Of a stretch of DNA of 18,029 nt, positions 7,821-15,268 are shown piece after piece. The position numbers and the translations under genes were made by a program. This stretch comes from CAYMRB01 sp964392615. GTDB taxonomy: Bacteria > Planctomycetota > UBA8108. The DNA lies in NCBI GenBank assembly GCA_964392615.1, contig CAYMRB010000188.1:1-18029 (forward strand), given 5' to 3'. Position 1 is the stretch's first letter; each line of letters opens with the position of its first letter. The notes below the pieces were generated by a model, which was not told the DNA's origin, did no database searches, and saw only the letters and a list, made by a program, of their open reading frames with translations.

Positions 7821-10800
7821 CTATCCCTCGCGTGCGTCCGACGACGAGATCGGAATGCCCAGCACAGACTGCGTCGACACGCCGTCGCGCTCCTCGTCGC
7901 GGTACAGGTAGAAGAGCACGCTGAACTCGCGCTCGGAAGTCCGGTCGTCGCGGAAGTAGCGGAAGAACGGATTGAGCGCGAACTCGCGTTGCCCGTCGAC
8001 CTCGCGGTCGACGACGAAGCGGTGCAGCACGCGGAAGTCGCGATTGCCGCTCGCATCGCGGGAGTACTCGGCGAGCTTCCAGAGCACGGCGTCGCGCGCG
8101 TGGTCATCGTCGCGCACGCTCGACCACAGGAAGAAGTGCCGCACGATCGGCCAGCGTGGGGCATCGGATCGCCCGTAGTCGCGTACCCACGCGAACGGGA
8201 ATGCGGTCCACGCCGACATCTCCGTATCCCATCCTCCGAACACGAGCGGGAAGAGGTGAAACCACCCGTCGTCGGGAGAGCTGCGCAGATGCGACAGCCA
8301 CAGCGGCCCCGTCACGGTGCGCTCGTGGACTCCTTCGTCCCAGCGTAGCCCGAGCGGGAACAGCACCCGGAAGCTCGCCTCTTCCGGCGTATCCGCCCAC
8401 TGCAGGAGCGACGTGTACCAGCCGATTCCGAGGTCCGCGCCCGGCCCGCTCTCGACCGCGAGGAGCGGGTAAAGGTACGAGTACGTCCGATCGACATCGC
8501 TGCCGAGCCACGCGATGGGCAGCAGGTGCGCGTCGTAGCTCCTGTCGCTCCAACCGTAGTGCCCGAGGAATCCGCCGAGCGAGACCTCCGATCGCGCCCC
8601 GTCCGGATCGTCCGCCGTCCGCATCTCCTCGTAGCTCAGCAGCGGCCACGCGAAATGATGCGACGACTCGCGATATCCGGTGGCGTGGTTCGCCCGCTCC
8701 GACGTGCCGTAGAGCGGCCACAGATGCGCGAACCGGCTCTCGCTCCGCCACGGGGCGTCGTCGGTCTCGCGATACGCATTGCTGCCCGACCACCAGAACG
8801 GCGCGAGCATGGTGAACTCGTCCCGACGCCGCACGCCGTGCGCGACCGCAGCTGTGCCCGCGGCGTCGACGTCGGCCGTCCCTTCGGTCAGGGCGACCTC
8901 CTCCATCCTCTCGTCCCTCGAGTGATAGTAGAGCGGCAGCAGCCACGACGTGTGGTAGTCGGGCGCGTTCTCGACCAGCCCGAGCGGCCAGATCCCCCAA
9001 TGCTGCGACAGCTCCGATTCCGAGTCCTCGAGGTGGCGATACAGAAATCCGCCGATCCCGAACGATCGCCGACTTTCCGACTCGTGCGCGTCGAAGATCG
9101 GCAGCGCCCACGCGTCGCTCGAGACTGTCTGCCACTCGCCGCTAGCGTCGCGACGCTCCGCGCTCGACGCGAACCACAGCGGCGTCGCGAACGTGAAGTC
9201 CGTGCGCGCGTTCGGGGCCTCGTCATGCGAGTGCACGAAGAAGGGCAGCGCCCACGAACGGCGGTTCGCGCCACGACGCTCGTGAAGGCCCAGCGGCCAC
9301 ACGAACCAATCGCGCGAGTAAGCCACCGTCGGATCTTCCGAGTGGCGCCAGAGCAGTCCGCCCACACCGAACGACCGCTGCTCCCCGGCCCGATGCTCGT
9401 CGTAGAACGGTAGCGCCCATCGGTGGCTCGAGACCGCCTCCCACTCGCCGCTCGCACCGCGTCGATCCGAGCTCGACGCGATCCAGAACGGTGTCGCGAA
9501 CGTGCTGCTCGAACGTCGGTCGGCATCCTCGACGTGCGCATGATAGTAGAGCGGCAGCGCCCACGAGCGACGGTTCGGTCCGCGGCGCTCGTTGAAGCCG
9601 AGCGGCCAGAGGTACCAGTCGCGCGACAGCTCCATGGCCGGATCGTCAATATGGCGGTGGAGCAAGCCACCGAAGCCGTAGGACTCGCGCGCACCGCGCT
9701 CGTGCGCGTCGTAGAGCGGCAGCGCCCACAGGTCGCTCGCCAGCGTCTGCCATTCGCCGCGCCCGTCGCGGAGCTCGGTGCTCGACGCGATCCACAGGGG
9801 AGTCGCGAACGTGCAGCTCTCGCGCGAGTCGACGGCCTCGCCGTGCGCGTGATAGAACAGCGGCAGCGCCCACGAGCGGCGATTCGGACCGCGGCGCTCG
9901 TCGTAGCCGAGGGGCCACAGGTACCAGTCGCGCGACAGCGCCAGGTCCGGCTCCTCGACGTGGCGATACAGCAGGCCGCCGATGCCGAACGAGCTCCTGC
10001 GCTCGGTTTCCGACGAGTCGAAGAACGGCAGCACGTACCGGAACCTCTCGCGCGTCGTCCAGCTGCCGTCGGCTTCGCGCTCCTCCTGCGAGCCGGCGAT
10101 CCAGAACGGCGAGATGATCGACAGATCGGATCGCGATGTCGCGTCTTCGTCGTGACGACGGTAGTAGAGCGGCGCGATCCACGCACGATGCCGATCGCCC
10201 TCGTTCTCGAACAACACCAGCGGGAACGGCGCCCAGTGCTGCGACAGGCCATCCGCGCGGTGCAGATGCCGGTAGAGGATGCCGCCGACGCCGATGTGCT
10301 CGCTGTCCTCGGTGGCGTGCGAATCCCAGAAGGGCAACGCGAGGAAGTCCGACTGCACCGACTGCCACTCTCCCGCCGCATCGCGGCGCTCGTCCGTCCG
10401 CGCGAACAGGAACGGCGCGAGCAAGGTCAGCGATGAGCGGTCGTCGCCGTCTCTCGTCGCCCAATCCCAGTAGAGCGGAAACGCCCACGCGGTGTGATCG
10501 TCCCCATGCGTCGACGAGACGGCCAGCGGCCACAGCACCGAGTGCCGCGAGCGCCGCGCGTCGGGATTCTCGTAATGCCGGTAGATGATGCCGCCGACGC
10601 CGAAGGAGTGACTCTCGGGTGTCGTGGTCGAGTCCCAAAGCGGCAGGATGCGGCGGTAGCTGAATCCGGCATCGTCGTCAGCCCACTTCACGAGCGGCCA
10701 CAGGACGTCGAGCTCGGAGGAGCCTGGCCCCTCGCCGTAGTGGCTCAGCAGGGGCCAGACCCAATGATCGGACTCGCCGGTCGTCGCATCGCTCGTCGCG

Positions 10801-11780
10801 ATGTAGGACAGCAGGGCGATGCGGAACGATCGGCCGCTCGCGCGGTCATCCTCCGCCCAGTAGATCGGCAGTACGGCCGAGCGCGAACGCTGCGGCTCGT
10901 CGCGATACCAGATGAGCGGAAACAGTGCGCAGAGATCGACGCGGTCGGCCCCGGTCGACCACCACGTCAGCGCGGGCGGCACGATCCAACCGCGTTCGTC
11001 GGGCTCGCGCCACTGGGCGTAGGGCAGACTGAAGAAATACGACGCGCCCGTGTCGTGCTCCTCCCCTGCCCAGTACAGCGGAAACGCGTACGAGCGCGAT
11101 GAGCTCTCGTCGTTGCGCGACGCGGCGATCGCGAGCCCCGCGCGCATCGGCGCTCCCCACGGGGCGAGCACTCCGGCGGCCCAACCGTCCATCTCCGTAT
11201 CGTCGGTGCGCTGAAACACATCGAGCAGGTACGGCAAGCCAGCGCGCTGGGCCGATCCCTGGCCCCACGACAGGAGCGACAGCAGACTCGGCGCGGGAAG
11301 AGGCGGCGACGGCCCACCGTGCTCCGCAGCATCGACGATCGGCACGAACAGCGTCCGCTTGCCGCGCGCGTCGCTCCACCGCGCGAAGAACGGCAACACG
11401 AGGTCGTAGTCGAGCGTCGCGCTGCGTCGGTGGAGGTAGAGCAGCGGATAGATCGCCGCGCTCTCGTCGCTGCCGCCGTCGGTCGACGCGAGGCTGTAGA
11501 ACGGCAACGCCTGGTGGCGGTAGCTACCGTCGGGACGGTCCTCGAACCGGAAGACTCCGAAGAGGGACGACCGGCTCGTGCCACCGTCCTCGTACTCATC
11601 CTGACTGTAGAACGGCCACAGCCCGGAGTGCCGGCTGCGACGGAGCTTGGAGCGGTCTGTCACGTCGCCCGGATCGGACGCCGCAGCCTCCTGGGCGACT
11701 CCCCGTACGGCGGTCACCGTGAAGGCTCCGATGATCACCGGGAGAACGAGGCCAGCACGGAATGCACGTGCGAGCGTCAT
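7821..11780 (-). CDS. Giant secreted aromatic-Pro-Leu repeat protein, function unknown
   Basis: This 1319-residue protein begins with a signal sequence (MTLARAFRAGLVLPVIIGAF..., cleavage likely near residue 27-30). ATG 11780 has AGAGGGG at 11788-11794; the open frame to 11861 adds 27 residues without features. The rest is built from short strand-like motifs, a hydrophobic-x-Pro-Leu/Phe followed by aromatic residues (LWPFYS, LPFYSL, YPLLYL, FPLYWA, WALPLYYHAH), separated by charged Asp/Glu/Arg/Ser loops. Residues 451-965 are five tandem units of exactly 103 residues. Each contains, in order, FATPLWIASS, GEW(Q), WALP(L/F)YD, SFG(I/V)GGLLYRH, (R)DW..WPLG and RRSWALPL(Y/F). Diverged copies flank them on both sides (374-450 and from about 990). 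No catalytic motif, lipobox or further membrane helix is seen. Regular aromatic beta strands suggest a beta-barrel, propeller or solenoid at the cell surface or outer membrane; that is inference. It lies between two Tat-Gfo/Idh genes on the same strand. Confidence 0.85.
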   Translation of the reverse strand: MTLARAFRAGLVLPVIIGAFTVTAVRGVAQEAAASDPGDVTDRSKLRRSRHSGLWPFYSQDEYEDGGTSRSSLFGVFRFEDRPDGSYRHQALPFYSLASTDGGSDESAAIYPLLYLHRRSATLDYDLVLPFFARWSDARGKRTLFVPIVDAAEHGGPSPPLPAPSLLSLLSWGQGSAQRAGLPYLLDVFQRTDDTEMDGWAAGVLAPWGAPMRAGLAIAASRNDESSSRSYAFPLYWAGEEHDTGASYFFSLPYAQWREPDERGWIVPPALTWWSTGADRVDLCALFPLIWYRDEPQRSRSAVLPIYWAEDDRASGRSFRIALLSYIATSDATTGESDHWVWPLLSHYGEGPGSSELDVLWPLVKWADDDAGFSYRRILPLWDSTTTPESHSFGVGGIIYRHYENPDARRSRHSVLWPLAVSSTHGDDHTAWAFPLYWDWATRDGDDRSSLTLLAPFLFARTDERRDAAGEWQSVQSDFLALPFWDSHATEDSEHIGVGGILYRHLHRADGLSQHWAPFPLVLFENEGDRHRAWIAPLYYRRHDEDATSRSDLSIISPFWIAGSQEEREADGSWTTRERFRYVLPFFDSSETERRSSFGIGGLLYRHVEEPDLALSRDWYLWPLGYDERRGPNRRSWALPLFYHAHGEAVDSRESCTFATPLWIASSTELRDGRGEWQTLASDLWALPLYDAHERGARESYGFGGLLHRHIDDPAMELSRDWYLWPLGFNERRGPNRRSWALPLYYHAHVEDADRRSSSTFATPFWIASSSDRRGASGEWEAVSSHRWALPFYDEHRAGEQRSFGVGGLLWRHSEDPTVAYSRDWFVWPLGLHERRGANRRSWALPFFVHSHDEAPNARTDFTFATPLWFASSAERRDASGEWQTVSSDAWALPIFDAHESESRRSFGIGGFLYRHLEDSESELSQHWGIWPLGLVENAPDYHTSWLLPLYYHSRDERMEEVALTEGTADVDAAGTAAVAHGVRRRDEFTMLAPFWWSGSNAYRETDDAPWRSESRFAHLWPLYGTSERANHATGYRESSHHFAWPLLSYEEMRTADDPDGARSEVSLGGFLGHYGWSDRSYDAHLLPIAWLGSDVDRTYSYLYPLLAVESGPGADLGIGWYTSLLQWADTPEEASFRVLFPLGLRWDEGVHERTVTGPLWLSHLRSSPDDGWFHLFPLVFGGWDTEMSAWTAFPFAWVRDYGRSDAPRWPIVRHFFLWSSVRDDDHARDAVLWKLAEYSRDASGNRDFRVLHRFVVDREVDGQREFALNPFFRYFRDDRTSEREFSVLFYLYRDEERDGVSTQSVLGIPISSSDAREG
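8886..10430 (-). repeat. Five tandem 309-bp coding repeats
   Basis: Equivalent residues (the Thr of TFATPLW or its counterpart) fall at protein positions 451, 554, 657, 760 and 863, an exact step of 103 codons, giving five units over 1545 bp. The phase can be seen in the DNA: a block starting GCGGCAGCGCCCACGAGCG occurs at 9551 and again at 9860, 309 bases apart, and a related block lies 309 bases to the left, with GGCAGCGCC at 9244. The central units are the most alike; outer units are more diverged, as expected for duplication spreading from the middle. Confidence 0.92.
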
Positions 11781-11869
11781 GGTCGTACCCCTCTGCGCGG
11801 TTTGCGGGCGAATTACGCGGTAGCGATGAACCTCTCGATCCGTGGGCGTCGCGATAAGCAATCCGCGTA

Positions 11870-11885
11870 CCGCCGCGGCCGGCGG
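11870..11885 (-). terminator. GC hairpin after the second Gfo/Idh gene
   Basis: CCGCCG (870-875 within 11870-11885) and CGGCGG pair perfectly around the tetraloop CGGC. It starts 21 bases past the TGA of the gene ending at 11907, inside the 126-base gap before the giant repeat gene. On the minus strand the following bases include TTGCTTATC, only a poor T-tract. It could end or attenuate transcription into the giant gene. Confidence 0.35.
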
Positions 11886-11906
11886 CGCTCCGATCCCGAC
11901 GCCCGA

Positions 11907-13097
11907 TCAGCCGGCCTCCGGCGCCGCGCCGAACTGCGGAATCGTCATCCGCTCGCCGTCCTTCGACGCCGAGCTGTGGGCGACGATGCCGGGAACGGTC
12001 ATGGCGACGGCCTCCCACACATTCACGAGCGGCTGGCGATCCTCGAGAATCGCGCTGACGAACTCGTGCGCGAGCTGGCCATGCGAACCGCCGTGTCCCC
12101 CTGCGGGAACGCCTGGCGGCAGCGCCGGTCGCGAGAGATCGGGGAGCGTCTTCATCCGCCCCCGGTACGCCATGCCGTCCATCCAGCCGCGCTCGCCGTA
12201 GACGCGGCCGGTCTCGATGGTCTTGCCGTAGACCGACTTGCACATGCTCATGCGCGACGAGCCGCTCTCGCTCGTATCGAACAGCGCGATCTCGTCCGTG
12301 AACCGATTGTCGTACTCGTTGGCGCCCGGGTGGTACGATGCGATGTCGCCGGTGAAGCCGAGGCACGACACCGACGTGTACCGTTCGCCCGTCACGCCGA
12401 CGTAATAAGCCGTCGAGTGCGTCGGGTACCACAGCGGCGGACAGCCGATGCGCCAGCCCTTGTACGAGCCGATCTGCCGCGAGTGGAAGTGGTAGTACTC
12501 GCCCTCGGAGTAGACCAGCTTGCCGAAACCGCCCGCGCGATAAACCTCGCGCATCGCGTGGCAGTCCGGACGATAGCAGCTCGTTTCGGCCATCTGGTAC
12601 TTCATGCCGGTCTTCGCGACCGTCTCGACGAGCTTCGCGGCGTCCTCGATCGAGCCCCACGTCGCGGGGACCGCGGTCATCACGTGCTTGTCATGCCGCA
12701 TGACTTCCATGCAGTGCCGCGCGTGACTCGGCGCGTCCGTCGCGACGAAGACCGCCTCGATGCCCTTGTCGAGGACGAGCTTCTCGAGCGACTCATAGGA
12801 CTTGTCGCAGCGACACGCCCTCATCAGCCCGGCGCGTCGCTCGGGGATCAGGTCGCTGACGGCGACGATCTCGACGTTCGGGTGATCCTGGAAGCCGAAC
12901 TTGGCGCCGAACTGACACGTGCCGAAACCGACGATGCCGAAGCGAACCTTGCGGTCGGTCTCCTGCACCCACTTCGGCGCAGCCGCGGGCTCCGCGGCAA
13001 CCGACCGGGAGCCGAAATCCGCGCCCGCCATCGCGCCCATCGTTCCCGCGCCCAGCGTGCCCAAGAACCCGCGTCGATCGATCGAGTGCTCCGACAT
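11907..13097 (-). CDS. Tat-exported Gfo/Idh/MocA-like protein lacking the EKP motif
   Basis: This 396-residue protein has a twin-arginine signal (DRRGFLGTLGAGTMGAMAG, residues 7-25). The Rossmann fold begins at about residue 50 (VRFGIVGFGTCQFG, GxGxxx), then VAVSDL with the acidic end of strand 2, and VFVATDAPSHA. Where most family members carry EKP, this one reads KHVMTAVPATW (TAVPAT, 141-146), so the usual catalytic Lys is absent. The C-terminal half carries CLGFTGD and GGHGGSHGQLAHEFV, typical of a planctomycete Gfo/Idh subgroup. It may be a non-canonical oxidoreductase or a binding protein. ATG 13097 has AGGAG at 13106-13110, 8 bases upstream; the frame open to 13145 adds only 16 residues before the Tat signal. 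It follows the lyase-like gene by 84 bases. Confidence 0.9.
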   Translation of the reverse strand: MSEHSIDRRGFLGTLGAGTMGAMAGADFGSRSVAAEPAAAPKWVQETDRKVRFGIVGFGTCQFGAKFGFQDHPNVEIVAVSDLIPERRAGLMRACRCDKSYESLEKLVLDKGIEAVFVATDAPSHARHCMEVMRHDKHVMTAVPATWGSIEDAAKLVETVAKTGMKYQMAETSCYRPDCHAMREVYRAGGFGKLVYSEGEYYHFHSRQIGSYKGWRIGCPPLWYPTHSTAYYVGVTGERYTSVSCLGFTGDIASYHPGANEYDNRFTDEIALFDTSESGSSRMSMCKSVYGKTIETGRVYGERGWMDGMAYRGRMKTLPDLSRPALPPGVPAGGHGGSHGQLAHEFVSAILEDRQPLVNVWEAVAMTVPGIVAHSSASKDGERMTIPQFGAAPEAG

Positions 13098-13105
13098 GGT
13101 CGGTT

Positions 13106-13110
13106 CTCCT
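13106..13110 (-). promoter_or_regulatory. Ribosome binding site AGGAG deciding the start at 13097
   Basis: AGGAG on the minus strand sits 8 bases before ATG 13097. It supports the start that places the Tat signal at the N-terminus over the upstream in-frame start at 13145. Confidence 0.7.
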
Positions 13111-13181
13111 GCTGATGGCGCCCTGGTATCGCCCGCCGGCGTCATGGTACTCGTTCGACGTCCGTCCCGGGGCGATGAAGT

Positions 13182-15227
13182 TCACCGTGACCGAATCGCC
13201 CAGTACGGCTGGCCCGCCAGGTCGCGCCGGCGATCCGGCAGCAACGCGTCGAGCGCCCGAAGCGCGAATTCCGCACGCGGAAAGCCTCCGTCGACGCCAC
13301 AGATGACGGCCGCCCGCGCCGAGTAGGTGTAGGTGCCGCCGCCCTGCGGCAAACCCGGCGCGTAAAGCCTGAGGTTCTCGCGAGCGATACGCTGCCAGTC
13401 ATCGTAGAACCGCACGTCGCCTTGCGGGGTCTTCTCACCGACGACGAATCGATACGGCGCGGCCATGCGCGGATCGAACGCATCCGGATGCGTCAGCATG
13501 CCGACGCGCCAGCGCAGAAGGAAATCGCGCGGGCGCGCCGCATCGGTCCAGCCGAGCTCGACGAGGTGGTGCAGACTCCAGATCAGGTAGTCGTGCTCCC
13601 ACGGCGCCATGACCATCCACGCGGGATTCGCCGGCTTCGGGATGCGCGCGCTCTGCGTCGTTCGTGGCCCCCAGAACCCCATCGCGTTGTACTCGGGAGG
13701 TCCGAGCATGCGACGGACGCGATCGGCGATATTGTTGCGCAGCTTCGCGTCGAAGTAGCGCCGTTCGGGGTCGCCGTCGCGCGCGATCCACGCTGCGTCG
13801 GCGATGTTGCGCAGCGACCACGCGTTGCCGCGGATCTGTCCGGCGAGGATGCCCTCGGCCCCACGACGCGGATGGTCCCAGGTGTTCAGCAGGCAATAGC
13901 CGGCCCAGAAGCAGGCCTCTTCGAGATAGTAGCGGTCGCCCGTCAACAGATACGGCACGTACGCGAGCGAGGGTTGATGCGCCATGTCCGGGGTCAGCCG
14001 CGCGCTGCCGGCGCTCCCCGGACGCGGCGCACTGCGATCGCCCTTCCACTCGGGCCGGTCCTTGCCGCGCGCGTCGAGCCAGAACCGCGGCCGCTCGTCG
14101 ATCGTCAGCACGCGCTGCGATGCGCGCCCGCGGACGTGGATCGGCCACGAGCCCGCGAGGTCGCCCGCACGCAGCACGAACGCGCGCCAACGCGGATCCT
14201 TCGTCAGCAGGTAGCGCACGGTCCACGCCGGGTACGGCGCGATCTCCAGGCGGCCCCCCGTCGTGGGCATGTAGGCGGTCAGCGGACCGCGACCGAGGAT
14301 GCGCCACTCGTCGCTGTCCGTCTCGAAGCGTTCGAGAACGTCCCGCTCGGCCCACGACGGCGGCGGCGACTCGAGCGTCGTGTCGTAATTCGGCAGCGCG
14401 CCGGTCGACAGCAAGTAGTCGATGTCCGGCTCGACGTGCACGGTCGCTCGCTCGCTCCCCCACCAGAACGTCTGCCGCCAGCGCGACAGCCGACGGTGGT
14501 CGACGGCCTTCTCGCGGAACACCTCGCGACCGCCGATCTCGATCGCTACGTCGTAGCCGATGTTGCCGGCCCAGCTGTCGAGGCAGTTCTCGACGACGGC
14601 GGACACGCGCACCTGCCGACAGCCGGCGTACGCGCGGATGCTGAACTGCACGCGGAGATCGGCGTCGGGTTCGCCTCGCGCATCGACCGGTGGGCCCGAT
14701 GCGATCCACTCGGACGCAACGGGCCCCGAGAGCCACGTCCGCGGGACCTTCTCCGCGCTGAGGAGATCGCGGGCGTCGGCATGCAGCGTCGTGCCGTCGG
14801 TCAATCGGAAGACGACGCGCGCGTCGAACTTCGTCGCTAGCAATTGCTGCACGGTGATCGGCGGTCGCGACGATGCCGTGCCGCGTCCCTCGACGAGATG
14901 CAACGTCGTCCGCTGTCCGGCGGGAATCTTCGGCACGACGACCGAGACGGCCGCGAAGCGGATCGAGCCGTCGTCGTGGCGACGCTGCACATCGACCTGC
15001 GCGGAGATCGTGTCGCCACCCGCGCGCACGGCCGGTGCTGCCGTGAACGCGCCGCGTCGAAAGACCTGGCCGAATGTCAGCGGGACGTCGCGCGGCGTCT
15101 CAGCGCTGGGCTGGTGAACATCGACGGAGATGGGAGCCTCCAACGCGCACACCGTCGACACCGCGAGGGTGCACACGACAACGAAGAGCGCAACAAGCAC
15201 GCCGCGTAACGATGTGGTTTCTGTCAT
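13182..15227 (-). CDS. Secreted PcRGLX/YetA-like (RIFT-barrel) protein, putative polysaccharide lyase
   Basis: This 681-residue exported protein has a signal sequence at residues 8-28 (RGVLVALFVVVCTLAVSTVC). Residues about 45-130 (DVPLTFGQVFRRGAF, then RRHDDGSIRFAAVSVVVP) match my recollection of the N-terminal RIFT-barrel domain of the PcRGLX/YetA group, which includes exo-rhamnogalacturonan lyase (PL26). A central beta region (RVSAVVENCLDSWAGNIGYD) and a helical C-terminal part rich in Trp and Tyr (EACFWAGYCLLNTWDHPRRG, ILAGQIRGNAWSLRNIADAA) follow, resembling an alpha/alpha barrel. No catalytic residue can be named from sequence alone. ATG 15227 is chosen because the signal follows at once; a GTG at 15272 overlaps the sulfatase stop in a GTGA arrangement and would add 15 residues, so it remains an alternative. 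The 41-base distance from the sulfatase gene implies one transcript and joint action on a sulfated glycan. Assignment to the lyase group is moderate. Confidence 0.75.
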   Translation of the reverse strand: MTETTSLRGVLVALFVVVCTLAVSTVCALEAPISVDVHQPSAETPRDVPLTFGQVFRRGAFTAAPAVRAGGDTISAQVDVQRRHDDGSIRFAAVSVVVPKIPAGQRTTLHLVEGRGTASSRPPITVQQLLATKFDARVVFRLTDGTTLHADARDLLSAEKVPRTWLSGPVASEWIASGPPVDARGEPDADLRVQFSIRAYAGCRQVRVSAVVENCLDSWAGNIGYDVAIEIGGREVFREKAVDHRRLSRWRQTFWWGSERATVHVEPDIDYLLSTGALPNYDTTLESPPPSWAERDVLERFETDSDEWRILGRGPLTAYMPTTGGRLEIAPYPAWTVRYLLTKDPRWRAFVLRAGDLAGSWPIHVRGRASQRVLTIDERPRFWLDARGKDRPEWKGDRSAPRPGSAGSARLTPDMAHQPSLAYVPYLLTGDRYYLEEACFWAGYCLLNTWDHPRRGAEGILAGQIRGNAWSLRNIADAAWIARDGDPERRYFDAKLRNNIADRVRRMLGPPEYNAMGFWGPRTTQSARIPKPANPAWMVMAPWEHDYLIWSLHHLVELGWTDAARPRDFLLRWRVGMLTHPDAFDPRMAAPYRFVVGEKTPQGDVRFYDDWQRIARENLRLYAPGLPQGGGTYTYSARAAVICGVDGGFPRAEFALRALDALLPDRRRDLAGQPYWAIRSR

Positions 15228-15268
15228 GCGTACTTCTCGCTTCGTTGCCTTCGTAGCCTCCCGGTGGT

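Noticed and set aside
6225..8348. Long open frame on the plus strand (707 codons)
   Set aside because: It is antisense to the Gfo/Idh gene and the end of the giant repeat gene, is Arg/Val/Ala-rich without motifs, and has no ribosome site. High-GC DNA keeps opposite frames open.
8888..10381. Minus-strand open frame of 497 codons inside the repeat region
   Set aside because: It is a frame-shifted reading of the 309-bp repeats; because 309 is divisible by 3, every frame repeats in phase and stays open. Its translation is Arg/Ser-rich without a start signal.
8886..10430. Regularly spaced repeats considered as a CRISPR-like or satellite array
   Set aside because: Units are 309 bp, coding, in frame and diverged at codon third positions, with no short identical repeats separated by unique spacers.
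11319..13115. Open frame of 598 codons on the plus strand
   Set aside because: It is a mirror of the start of the giant gene and of the second Gfo/Idh gene, whose Tat signal, Rossmann motifs and ribosome sites are convincing on the other strand.
13422..14840. Open frame of 472 codons on the plus strand, with a 433-codon minus frame beside it
   Set aside because: Both lie inside the RIFT-barrel protein gene in other frames and are Arg-rich low-information translations.
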